A stretch of DNA of 10,031 nucleotides from Alphaproteobacteria bacterium (GTDB lineage Bacteria > Pseudomonadota > Alphaproteobacteria > CACIAM-22H2): contig VGEI01000103.1 of NCBI GenBank assembly GCA_016869415.1, forward strand, positions 1 to 10,031, in the 5' to 3' direction. Positions 1 through 6,319 of the stretch are shown one piece after another. The position numbers and the translations under genes were made by a program. Below the pieces are notes generated by a model. It saw nothing but the letters and a program-made list of their open reading frames with translations, had not been told where the DNA came from and searched no databases. Numbering within the stretch: position 1 is the stretch's first letter; the number at the start of each line of letters is the position of its first letter.

Positions 1-843
1 GAGGTCGCCGGCCCCCGTCGTATCGACCAGTTTGGGGATGCGCTCGGCGGCCACGGTGTAGACGTTCTCACCGCCGACGACGACCGCACCCTTCTCGCTG
101 CGGGTGAGTGCGGCGATACGGTTCTTCTTGCGCCGGAGCAGGGCCAGCGCCTCGTCGAAGCTCTTCACCTGGTAGAGCGAGGTAATCTCGGCTTCGTTGG
201 CAAAGAGGATGTCGACCTCCTTCTCCACCAGCTCAAGGAACTCGGCGCGGTGGCGGTCGACGCAAAACGGGTCCGACAGGGTGAGCGCCACCCGCCGCCC
301 GGAGGCATGGGCAATCTTCATCGCCTTGCGGAAGGCCTCCTTGGCTTCCGGCCGGTCCCAGAGATAGCCCTCGAGATAGGTGACCCGCGCTGCCTGGATC
401 TCCTCCATGGTCACGTCCTCGGGACCGAGCTCGATGCAGGCGCCGAGGAAGGTCTGCATGGTGCGCTGGCCGTCGGGGGTGACCATGATCAGGCAACGCG
501 CGGTCGGCGGCTGGGTCTTGATGGGCGGGGTGGAGAAATGCACGCCGGCGGCGCGGATATCGTGGTTGAACACGCTGCCCAGCTGGTCGGCGCAAACCTT
601 CCCGATGAAGGCGGCGCGCCCGCCGAGCGAGGCGATGCCGGCCATGGTGTTGGCCGCCGAGCCGCCCGAGCATTCGATCGCCGGCCCCATGGAATTGTAG
701 AGATGCGCCGCGGTCGGCGCGTCGATCAGGGTCATGGCGCCCTTGACCAGCTGGTGCTCGGCCAGGAAGGCATCGTCCATCTTGGCCAGCACGTCGACGA
801 TGGCGTTGCCGATGCCGACAACGTCGTAACCCGAACTGCTCAT
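1..843 (-). CDS. Adenosine kinase, PfkB/ribokinase family (3' part cut by window edge)
   Basis: This gene encodes a cytoplasmic sugar/nucleoside kinase that by family transfers phosphate from ATP to the 5'-hydroxyl of adenosine, a purine-salvage step. The frame stays open from the ATG at 843 to base 1, giving 281 visible residues. The family usually has about 330, so roughly 50 are missing off the left edge. The N-terminus reads MSSSGYDVVGIGNAIVDVLA, a typical opening for alphaproteobacterial adenosine kinases. The substrate-side glycine motif GGSAANT is at residues 60-66. The anion-hole/catalytic PfkB signature DTTGAGD is at 274-280, with D280 as the expected catalytic base. A purine-rich stretch just upstream (AAGGGGAAGG) could act as ribosome binding site. 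The gene is divergent from the 1097-1783 gene and is not obviously related to the transport operon further right. A different PfkB substrate is possible, but the long family-specific segments (for example VALTLSDPFCVDR) favour adenosine. Confidence 0.9.
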   Translation of the reverse strand, partial: MSSSGYDVVGIGNAIVDVLAKMDDAFLAEHQLVKGAMTLIDAPTAAHLYNSMGPAIECSGGSAANTMAGIASLGGRAAFIGKVCADQLGSVFNHDIRAAGVHFSTPPIKTQPPTARCLIMVTPDGQRTMQTFLGACIELGPEDVTMEEIQAARVTYLEGYLWDRPEAKEAFRKAMKIAHASGRRVALTLSDPFCVDRHRAEFLELVEKEVDILFANEAEITSLYQVKSFDEALALLRRKKNRIAALTRSEKGAVVVGGENVYTVAAERIPKLVDTTGAGDL

Positions 844-1096
844 TCCCCGGCCTTCCCCTTGCGATAGCGACCCGACGCGACTCCGATACCAAGTGTCGGT
901 GAGTATACCGACCGGTGGTGCGCCGGACACCTTCGTTAGACATTAGACACGTTGTACAATGCAAGTCCCGTATTGCACATAAATAATCCATATTATTCAA
1001 TGGTATATGATAGACGCCCCTGGCCGCCACAGAAAAGACACAAAGCCATTTCGTAGCCATAGTCTTACGCGCTTCGGCCCTGTTAGAAGCCTGCCG
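844..1096. promoter_or_regulatory. Divergent intergenic region with AT-rich segment, tandem repeat and palindromes
   Basis: This 253-bp region separates two divergent genes and must hold promoters for both. From about 936 to 1011 it is strikingly AT-rich in a GC-rich window. Visible elements are: a perfect tandem pair of TTAGACA (936-942, 943-949); an inverted repeat TGCAA-N8-TTGCA (960-977); and a 6-bp palindrome AATAAT-CCAT-ATTATT (982-997). TATGAT at 1006-1011 could be a plus-strand -10 box, but it has no convincing -35. On the minus strand TATACT (907 to 902) could be the -10 of the kinase gene. It overlaps ATACCGACC/GGTGGTGCG (905-922), whose left half resembles TetR-type operator half-sites while the right half is degenerate. 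The exact promoters are not settled. Confidence 0.4.
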
Positions 1097-1783
1097 ATGC
1101 TCGCCGCGTTCATCCGCGCCACGGCCCAGCTGGGCGATCCTGCCTTCCGCCGCCCGCTGGTCTTTGGCTTGCTGGGTGCTGCAGCGGTCCTTGCCGGTTT
1201 GTGGACCGGCATGGGCGTGCTGCTGACCCGCACGCAGCTTTTCGACAATCCCTGGCTCGACACGCCGCTCGACGCGCTGGGAGGCCTCGCCACCCTGGTT
1301 CTCACCGTTCTGCTCTATCCCGCCGTGGTGGCGGCAATCATGTCACTGTTCCTCGACGGCGCGATCGACGCGGTCGAGGCAAGGCACTACCCTGGCAGAC
1401 CGCCCCCTCGTCCCGTCGCTCTCGCCGAGCAGCTGATCAGCGCCCTGCGGCTGATCGCCCTGGCCCTGGCGCTGAACCTGCTGGCGCTGCCGATTTATCT
1501 GATTCCCGGCATAAATCTGGTGGTGTTCTATATGCTCAATGGCTATCTTTTGGGCCGGGAATATTTCGAGATGGTGGCCCAACGCCGACTCGACCCGGCG
1601 GCGCGGCGCCTGCTCCGGCGCAATCGCCGGGCCAGGATTTTTCTCTCGGGCGCGGCCGTTGCCTTCATTTCGACAATTCCCCTGGTCAATCTGGTGGCGC
1701 CGCTGGTTGCGGCTGCTGCCCTGACGCACCAGGTGATGTCATGGATCGGGAGCATGGAGCGGACCGCTCCGCGTGACGGCTGA
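1097..1783 (+). CDS. EI24/CysZ-like integral membrane protein
   Basis: A 228-residue inner-membrane protein of the EI24 (etoposide-induced 2.4)/CysZ family. CysZ members move sulfate, but most alphaproteobacterial relatives are uncharacterised, so sulfate transport is not claimed here. Hydrophobic segments lie at about 20-43, 62-85, 117-150 and 180-210. The family hallmark NGYLLGREYFE is at 148-158 and is followed by the usual basic loop (RRLDPAARRLLRRNRRAR). The frame is open from an ATG at 1007. I choose the ATG at 1097 because the family typically begins with a short amphipathic stretch and a QLGDPAFRR-like motif, and that motif falls at residues 11-19 of the shorter form. The 30 extra residues would be basic and unlike the family. 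The gene is 21 bp upstream of the bactofilin gene and probably cotranscribed with it. The family call is strong, the transported substrate unknown. Confidence 0.82.
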   Translation: MLAAFIRATAQLGDPAFRRPLVFGLLGAAAVLAGLWTGMGVLLTRTQLFDNPWLDTPLDALGGLATLVLTVLLYPAVVAAIMSLFLDGAIDAVEARHYPGRPPPRPVALAEQLISALRLIALALALNLLALPIYLIPGINLVVFYMLNGYLLGREYFEMVAQRRLDPAARRLLRRNRRARIFLSGAAVAFISTIPLVNLVAPLVAAAALTHQVMSWIGSMERTAPRDG

Positions 1784-1804
1784 AGCGAAGGAGAAAACGA
1801 CGCC

Positions 1805-2431
1805 ATGTTCCGTCGCAAGCGAGAGGATGAGAACGAGATGAAGCCGGAGATTTCCGCTGACGACGCCGCGGCCAGCGACGCCCTGTCGGCTTCCAAGCCG
1901 ACCTCGCGCCCCATGGCACCGACCGCGCCGGTACCGCCGGCCGGCGCCGCCTTTGCCAAGCCGACCGCGCCGCTCCTCGGCCGCGGCGGCGTGAACTGGG
2001 CTCAGCAGCCGCCCCGCCCGGCCAGCGGCAGCGACAGACCCGCCGAAAGCAAGAAGCTGATCGTCGGCCGCGACATCGTGCTCTCCGGCCAGATCACTTC
2101 GTGCGAACGGCTGGTCGTCGAAGGCCGGGTCGAGGCCGCGCTGAGCGAGAGCCGGGTCATCGAGATCGCCGAGACCGGCCACTTCAAGGGCACGGCGGAA
2201 ATCGAATCGGCCGACATCGCCGGGCGTTTCGAGGGAACTATTTCCGTGCGCGAGCGGCTGTTCATCCGCTCGACCGGCAAGCTCAGCGGCAAGATCACCT
2301 ACGGCCAGATCGAGATCGAGCCGGGCGGCGAGATCTCCGGCGAGGTGCATGTCGGGCCGCGCCGGCCGGCTGCCGCGGCGAGCGCGGCCGCTGAGCCTGA
2401 GCCGGCCTACGGAACGACCAGCGGCTCCTGA
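1805..2431 (+). CDS. Bactofilin (polymer-forming cytoskeletal protein)
   Basis: A 208-residue bactofilin, a bacterial cytoskeletal protein that self-assembles into filaments without nucleotide and scaffolds shape, stalk or cell-wall enzymes at the inner membrane. The core at about 84-184 is a right-handed beta-helix of short repeating turns, for example ERLVVEGRVEA, AETGHFKGTAEIE and IEPGGEISGEVHVG. Glycines and hydrophobic residues recur about every six residues, as expected for stacked helix rungs. The core is flanked by low-complexity Pro/Ala-rich tails (about 25-80 and 185-208), also typical. The basic start MFRRKRED matches the membrane-targeting N-terminus of the family. A good ribosome binding site AAGGAG (1788-1793) precedes the ATG. 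It sits between a membrane protein and a lipoprotein gene, which suggests, by inference only, a cell-envelope role. Confidence 0.93.
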   Translation: MFRRKREDENEMKPEISADDAAASDALSASKPTSRPMAPTAPVPPAGAAFAKPTAPLLGRGGVNWAQQPPRPASGSDRPAESKKLIVGRDIVLSGQITSCERLVVEGRVEAALSESRVIEIAETGHFKGTAEIESADIAGRFEGTISVRERLFIRSTGKLSGKITYGQIEIEPGGEISGEVHVGPRRPAAAASAAAEPEPAYGTTSGS

Positions 2432-2462
2432 TCCGCCGCTTCCGCTTCTGAGACAGCGACCG

Positions 2463-2930
2463 ATGCGCATTCCAGCGCACGCGGCGCTCCTCATCCTGCT
2501 GACAGGGCTCGCAGCCTGCGCTGGCGGCGGCGAACGCCCGACTGCCACTAGCGTCGTACCGGAACGCAGCGAATCGTCCTGGCCCCCGCCACCGAGCGAG
2601 AACGAGGCCACCCCCTCCCTGGCCGCCCTGCCACGGGCACCCGAGCCCCTGCCGACCGTGCCGCCGGAGGATCCGCGCCGGCTCGTCGGCCTGCGCGGCG
2701 AAACGCTGCGCGACTGGATGGGCGAATCGGTCTTCGTGCGCCGCGACGGCGTCGCCGAGATCTGGCGCTTCGCCTCCGAGACCTGCTTCCTCGACGTCTT
2801 CCTCTATCGTGAGAGCGGCGAGCTGCGCGTCGCCCATCTCGATGCACGCACGCGCGTCGTCGGCCAGCGCACCACGCTCCAGGCCTGCTACGGCCGCATC
2901 ATGGCTTCGAGGCCCAAGCCGCTCAGCTGA
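2463..2930 (+). CDS. Small putative outer-envelope lipoprotein of unknown function
   Basis: A 155-residue predicted lipoprotein. The start at 2463 is chosen because it gives a textbook lipoprotein signal: Met-Arg, a hydrophobic run (AALLILLTG) and a lipobox L-A-A-C with the acylated Cys at residue 19. The longer reading from 2349 would overlap the bactofilin gene and bury this signal. After the signal comes a Pro/Ser-rich linker (about 25-70). Then follows a compact domain in which LVGLRGETLRDWMGESVFVR and AEIWRFASETCFLDVFLY stand out. This resembles small alphaproteobacterial lipoproteins with an SmpA/BamE-like 'LxGLxxxxLxxxxG' opening, but I cannot assign a function. Two Cys residues in the mature domain could form a disulfide. 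It begins 31 bp after the bactofilin stop with only a weak ribosome binding site and is the last gene of the plus-strand run. Confidence 0.75.
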   Translation: MRIPAHAALLILLTGLAACAGGGERPTATSVVPERSESSWPPPPSENEATPSLAALPRAPEPLPTVPPEDPRRLVGLRGETLRDWMGESVFVRRDGVAEIWRFASETCFLDVFLYRESGELRVAHLDARTRVVGQRTTLQACYGRIMASRPKPLS

Positions 2931-2945
2931 CTGTCAAACGATTCC

Positions 2946-4640
2946 CTAGGAGGACGGCAGGCCTGCCGCGTCGTGAACGATCCGGCCGCCGACAAGCGTC
3001 AACGCGGCACGGATGGTCAGCAGATCCGCGGGCGCTACGGCTGTTGGGTCGGCGGAGAGCACCGCGAGGTCGGCGAAATTACCGGGCCGCAGCGGGCCTT
3101 TCCGGTCTTCCTCGAAGGTCAGGTGCGCGGCCGCCACGGTGAGCATGCGCAGCGCCTCCTCATTGCCGATGCGCTGCCGCGGACCGACCTCGCGTCCCGT
3201 CGTACGTTCCTGCCGCGCGGTCATCGCCCACAGGGTGAAGAACGGGTCGTAGGGAATGTTGTCGGTCGCGGTTGCGGTAGGAATCCCGAGATCGAGGAGA
3301 TCGCGATGCGGCACGACGCTGTCGCCGCCATCAGCATCGTTGAGATACCACTGGCCGCCTTTCCACAAGAAATAGACGGGAATCGTGGTGACGATCAGGC
3401 CGAGAGCCTTGAGCCTCTCCAGATCGGTACGCCGCGAGCGGGCGACGTGCTGAATCACCCAGCGCCTCGCCGCAAGGGGATGGCGTGCCGCGACCTCCTC
3501 AAGGATCGGCATCACCTCGTGCAGCTGGTCCGAGACAATGACGTTGAGACGCAGGTCGTTCTCGGCCAGCAGGAAACAGTAGTCGCGGAACTCCGATGGC
3601 GAATTAGCCTGCTCGACGAAGCCCGACCAGCCCGTGTTGGGTAGGTCGGCCCGGGCTATGTCCGCCAGCACCCGGCTGCCGCCCCAGGCGATATGCACGC
3701 CGGAGACAGACAGCCATTCATCGCCCAAGCCACGCCCGCGGGCGAAGGCCAGCCAGTCGCGGCAGGCCCGTGTCGCTTCGGCGAAATCGGCCCAGGTCGG
3801 ACTCAACACCAGCGCCGTACGCACGGTCAGCCTTCTGGCCTCCCAGAGGCGGCGATAGGCCGCCAGCGTTGCGGCTGACACACCGTGCCCCTCGTAGACG
3901 CTGGTCGTGCCAACCGCGTTGTAGATACGCATGGAGTCAACGATACCTTCGACTCGGTCGTCGAGCGTGAAGCGCGGCACGGCGCGCAGGAGATCGAATT
4001 CCACCGCGGGGCGCGGGTTGCTCTCGACGATGATGCCCGTCAGCTCGCCTGATGCGTCCTTCTCGATCTCGATCCCACTGTAGCGGGGTCGTGTGTCCCG
4101 GGTAACGGCGTTGAGCGCGAGGGCGCGCGAGTTCAGTGCCGAATAGCCGGGCGGCTTGCCCCAGTTGCCGAACACGCCCTGGATATAGACCGGATTGGCC
4201 GGCGCCGCGCGGTCAAGCTCGTGGCGGTTGGGCAAGCGGCCTTCGGCGAGAGTCTTCAGGGGGTCGAAATAATGCGGCGGCTCGCCCACCGGCATCGTGA
4301 CGATCCATTCGCCGGGCTGGAGTGTCCGCGCCGCGCTGGCGATGCGCCCGACGATGTCGGCGATGGACCGGCATCCGGCGAGCGACAGGCGCCGGAGCTT
4401 GAGGCCCTCGCGGTCCATGTGGGCGTGCGCGTCGTTGAAGCCGGGGATCACCGTACGGCCGTCGAGCTCGACGATGCGGGTCGCCGGCCCGATCAGCGGC
4501 GCGATTATGGAGTCATCGCCGACGGCCACAATGCGGTCGCCACGGATGGCAATGGCGGTGGTGCGGCGTCCCTGCCCGTCCAGGGTCAGGACGGTGCCGC
4601 CGCGCAGGACAATAGAAGCCGGATCAGTGGCTGCTGGCAT
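2946..4640 (-). CDS. YtcJ-like amidohydrolase (Amidohydro_3 family), substrate unknown
   Basis: A 564-residue metal-dependent hydrolase of the amidohydrolase superfamily, Amidohydro_3/YtcJ-like, predicted to hydrolyse an amide, formamide or related C-N bond in the cytoplasm. The N-terminal beta-sandwich strand (IVLRGGTVLTLDG, 10-22) leads into the barrel and the first metal motif DAHAH, with H72 and H74. A later conserved His is H398 in IQHVARS, and the C-terminal barrel Asp is D460 in ATDNIPYDP. The C-terminus (RPGNFADLAVLSADP) closes the sandwich as in the family. The usual family motif around 'HaiGD' is not obvious; the equivalent stretch reads VIVSDQLHEV with H374. The start overlaps the permease gene by 17 nt and has no good ribosome binding site, so translation is probably coupled. 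As the last gene of an ABC-importer operon, it likely acts on the imported compound. Confidence 0.85.
   Translation of the reverse strand: MPAATDPASIVLRGGTVLTLDGQGRRTTAIAIRGDRIVAVGDDSIIAPLIGPATRIVELDGRTVIPGFNDAHAHMDREGLKLRRLSLAGCRSIADIVGRIASAARTLQPGEWIVTMPVGEPPHYFDPLKTLAEGRLPNRHELDRAAPANPVYIQGVFGNWGKPPGYSALNSRALALNAVTRDTRPRYSGIEIEKDASGELTGIIVESNPRPAVEFDLLRAVPRFTLDDRVEGIVDSMRIYNAVGTTSVYEGHGVSAATLAAYRRLWEARRLTVRTALVLSPTWADFAEATRACRDWLAFARGRGLGDEWLSVSGVHIAWGGSRVLADIARADLPNTGWSGFVEQANSPSEFRDYCFLLAENDLRLNVIVSDQLHEVMPILEEVAARHPLAARRWVIQHVARSRRTDLERLKALGLIVTTIPVYFLWKGGQWYLNDADGGDSVVPHRDLLDLGIPTATATDNIPYDPFFTLWAMTARQERTTGREVGPRQRIGNEEALRMLTVAAAHLTFEEDRKGPLRPGNFADLAVLSADPTAVAPADLLTIRAALTLVGGRIVHDAAGLPSS
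2955..2968. repeat. 14-bp perfect palindrome at the tail-to-tail gene junction
   Basis: CGGCAGGCCTGCCG is a perfect palindrome inside the last codons of the amidohydrolase gene, 25 bp beyond the lipoprotein stop on the other strand. It could fold as a 5-bp hairpin with a GGCC loop in either transcript. No T-run follows on either strand, so I do not call it an intrinsic terminator. It is the only palindromic element seen at this 15-bp convergent junction. Confidence 0.35.
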
Positions 4641-5484
4641 ACCAGGGGAACAGCTTGCGCGTGAGGGCCACGAACAGCCGGTCGGCGAGGAAGCCGAGTG
4701 CGGCCAGCAGGAACAGGCCGATAAACATGACGTCGACGCGAAACAGCTGATGGCCCATCGACATCATGTAGGCGACGCCCGCCGTGGCGCCAGACAGTTC
4801 GGCGGCTACCAGCACAATCAGCGAAATGGCGATGGACTGCCGCAGACCGGCCAGGATCATGGGCAGCGCCGCCGGCAGGACCACCCAGAGCAGGGTCTGC
4901 ACGCGGCCCGCCCCAAGGCAGGCAGCCGAGCGCAGATAGATTGGATGTACGTCGCGGACCCCGATGAAAGTGTTGACCCAGATCGGAAAGAAAGCACCCC
5001 AGCAGACCAGGGCGATCTTCGCCGCTTCGCCGATGCCGAACCACAGCACCGAGAGCGGCACAAGCGCGATGGCCGGCAGCGACCGCGAGCCGTGGAGAAG
5101 CGGCTCGGTGAGGAAATTGAATACAGGCAGGCGGGCCGTCAGCACGCCGACCACGACCGCGAGCAGGGCCGCGATGACGAATCCGCCGCCAGCCCGTTTC
5201 AAGCTGACCAGAATGTTGTTGGGGATTTCGCCCGAGGCGATCATCGGGATGGCTTCGGCGATCACGATCGAAGGCGGAGGAAACAGAACCTCGTTCACGC
5301 CCGGCAGGAAACGCGTGACCTCCCACAGGACGATGGCAAGAACGATGCCGGCGATGTTGAGGCCGACGCGCATCATCACGGCGCGGCGTTTCTGCGCCTT
5401 GAGGGCAAGGCGGAAACGGGTTTCGAGCTCGCGGGCGTGCGCGTCGCCGCCCGCCATGGCGGTCTCCGGGGTTGCGCTGCTCAT
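4624..5484 (-). CDS. ABC transporter permease, SsuC/TauC/NrtB type
   Basis: A 286-residue inner-membrane permease of the nitrate/sulfonate/taurine class of ABC importers. It forms the substrate channel as a dimer and couples to the ATPase encoded just upstream. Predicted membrane helices lie at about 40-60, 100-118, 134-150, 155-175, 208-230 and 251-270. The cytoplasmic EAA loop, which docks on the ATPase, is at about 186-214 (SAACLGAGRVQTLLWVVLPA). The first Glu of the EAA motif is replaced here (RSAACLG), although the central Gly and the LPAALP end are kept. Its ATG overlaps the ATPase stop as ATGA (5481-5484). Its own stop lies inside the start of the amidohydrolase gene. This arrangement indicates one mRNA and coupled translation. 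The family is clear; the substrate cannot be told from the permease. Confidence 0.92.
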   Translation of the reverse strand: MSSATPETAMAGGDAHARELETRFRLALKAQKRRAVMMRVGLNIAGIVLAIVLWEVTRFLPGVNEVLFPPPSIVIAEAIPMIASGEIPNNILVSLKRAGGGFVIAALLAVVVGVLTARLPVFNFLTEPLLHGSRSLPAIALVPLSVLWFGIGEAAKIALVCWGAFFPIWVNTFIGVRDVHPIYLRSAACLGAGRVQTLLWVVLPAALPMILAGLRQSIAISLIVLVAAELSGATAGVAYMMSMGHQLFRVDVMFIGLFLLAALGFLADRLFVALTRKLFPWYASSH

Positions 5485-6257
5485 CGTGTCTCCTTCCCCT
5501 TGCCGTACAGCTCAGCGCCGATCCGGGCGTAGAGGCGCGCAAACTCCGCCGAGCCGCGGTCCCGCGGATAGGGCAGATCGATCCGCACCTCGCTGCGGAT
5601 CGTGCCCGGATGCGCGGACATCACCACGATGCGCTCGCCGAGAAAGATCGCCTCGTCGATATTGTGCGTGATGAAGACCACGCTGATGCGGAATTCCTGC
5701 CACAGGCGCAGCAACTCGTCCTGCAACGTGGCGCGCGTGATGGCGTCGACCGCCGCGAAGGGCTCGTCCATCAGCAGGACCTCGGGCTCGTTGACCAGGG
5801 CGCGGGCCACGGCAACCCGCTGGCGCATGCCGCCCGAGAGTTCGTGCGGGTAGCGATCCGCCATCTTCGCCAGACCGACGACATCGAGGAAGCGCCGGGC
5901 CTTGTCCCGGCGTTCGGCCTTGCCGATGCCACGCATCTTCAGGCCGAACTCGACGTTCTGCCGCACCGTCATCCAGGCAAACAGCGCATACTCCTGGAAG
6001 ACGACGCCGCGCTCCGGGCCGGGCGCTTCGATCGGCCGGCCGCGGAAGCGCAGGCTCCCCTCCGTGGGAGTGAGAAACCCGGCGATCATGTGCAGCAGGG
6101 TGCTCTTGCCGCAGCCGGACGGCCCGATGATGCAGACGAACTCGCCCGGAGCGACGGCGAGCGAGGCATTCTTGAGAGCCCAGGACGGCTCGCCATCGCT
6201 GGCGGCGAATATCTGTGTGACTGACGACGCCTCGATCAGCGGCGGAGCAGGCGACAT
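5481..6257 (-). CDS. ABC transporter ATP-binding protein, SsuB/TauB type
   Basis: A 258-residue cytoplasmic ATPase that powers the importer. All the motifs of an active ABC ATPase are visible in order: Walker A GPSGCGKST (45-53), Q-loop Q88 in FQEYALF, signature LSGGMRQR (140-147), Walker B VLLMDEP (160-166) with Glu165, the D-loop AAVDA, and the switch His198 in FITHNIDEA. Length and motif spacing match the SsuB/TauB/NrtD group. The gene starts 62 bp after the binding-protein stop and overlaps the permease start by 4 nt. There is no clear Shine-Dalgarno sequence before the ATG, although the reading frame fits the family from its first strand. Expression may therefore be lower than that of the binding protein. 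Nothing suggests loss of activity. Confidence 0.95.
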   Translation of the reverse strand: MSPAPPLIEASSVTQIFAASDGEPSWALKNASLAVAPGEFVCIIGPSGCGKSTLLHMIAGFLTPTEGSLRFRGRPIEAPGPERGVVFQEYALFAWMTVRQNVEFGLKMRGIGKAERRDKARRFLDVVGLAKMADRYPHELSGGMRQRVAVARALVNEPEVLLMDEPFAAVDAITRATLQDELLRLWQEFRISVVFITHNIDEAIFLGERIVVMSAHPGTIRSEVRIDLPYPRDRGSAEFARLYARIGAELYGKGKETR

Positions 6258-6287
6258 GGAAATTGCGCAGGACTATAGCGAGAGCAG

Positions 6288-6308
6288 CCGGGGGCTGCAC
6301 GCCCCCGG
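6288..6308 (-). promoter_or_regulatory. Strong GC hairpin between binding-protein and ATPase genes
   Basis: An 8-bp perfect stem (CCGGGGGC / GCCCCCGG) with a 5-base loop sits 12 nt past the binding-protein stop and about 30 nt before the ATPase start. On the minus strand no U-run follows it, so a full intrinsic terminator is unlikely. Hairpins at this place in ABC importer operons often protect the binding-protein mRNA 3' end or let only part of transcription through. I infer that role here. Confidence 0.55.
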
Positions 6309-6319
6309 ATCCACATCTG

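Noticed and set aside
233..1060. Minus-strand frame of 275 codons overlapping the kinase gene
   Set aside because: It is out of frame with the kinase, whose motifs are intact from 843 to the edge. Its product is Arg-rich and unlike any family I know.
1007..1096. Upstream ATG as the start of the EI24-like gene
   Set aside because: The 30 added residues are basic and unlike the family. The ATG at 1097 gives the usual N-terminus, and 1007 falls within the AT-rich promoter block.
2349..2462. Upstream ATG as the start of the lipoprotein gene
   Set aside because: It overlaps the bactofilin gene by over 80 nt and would bury the lipoprotein signal that begins exactly at 2463.
4297..5532. Long open frame on the plus strand (411 codons)
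   Set aside because: It lies antisense to the permease and amidohydrolase genes. Its product is Arg/Gln/Asp-rich low-complexity sequence typical of a shadow frame in GC-rich DNA, with no recognisable domain.
6258..6280. TATAGT box just before the ATPase start as an internal promoter giving a nearly leaderless transcript
   Set aside because: No -35 at a proper distance; the region upstream is the GC hairpin. A single -10-like hexamer is not enough.
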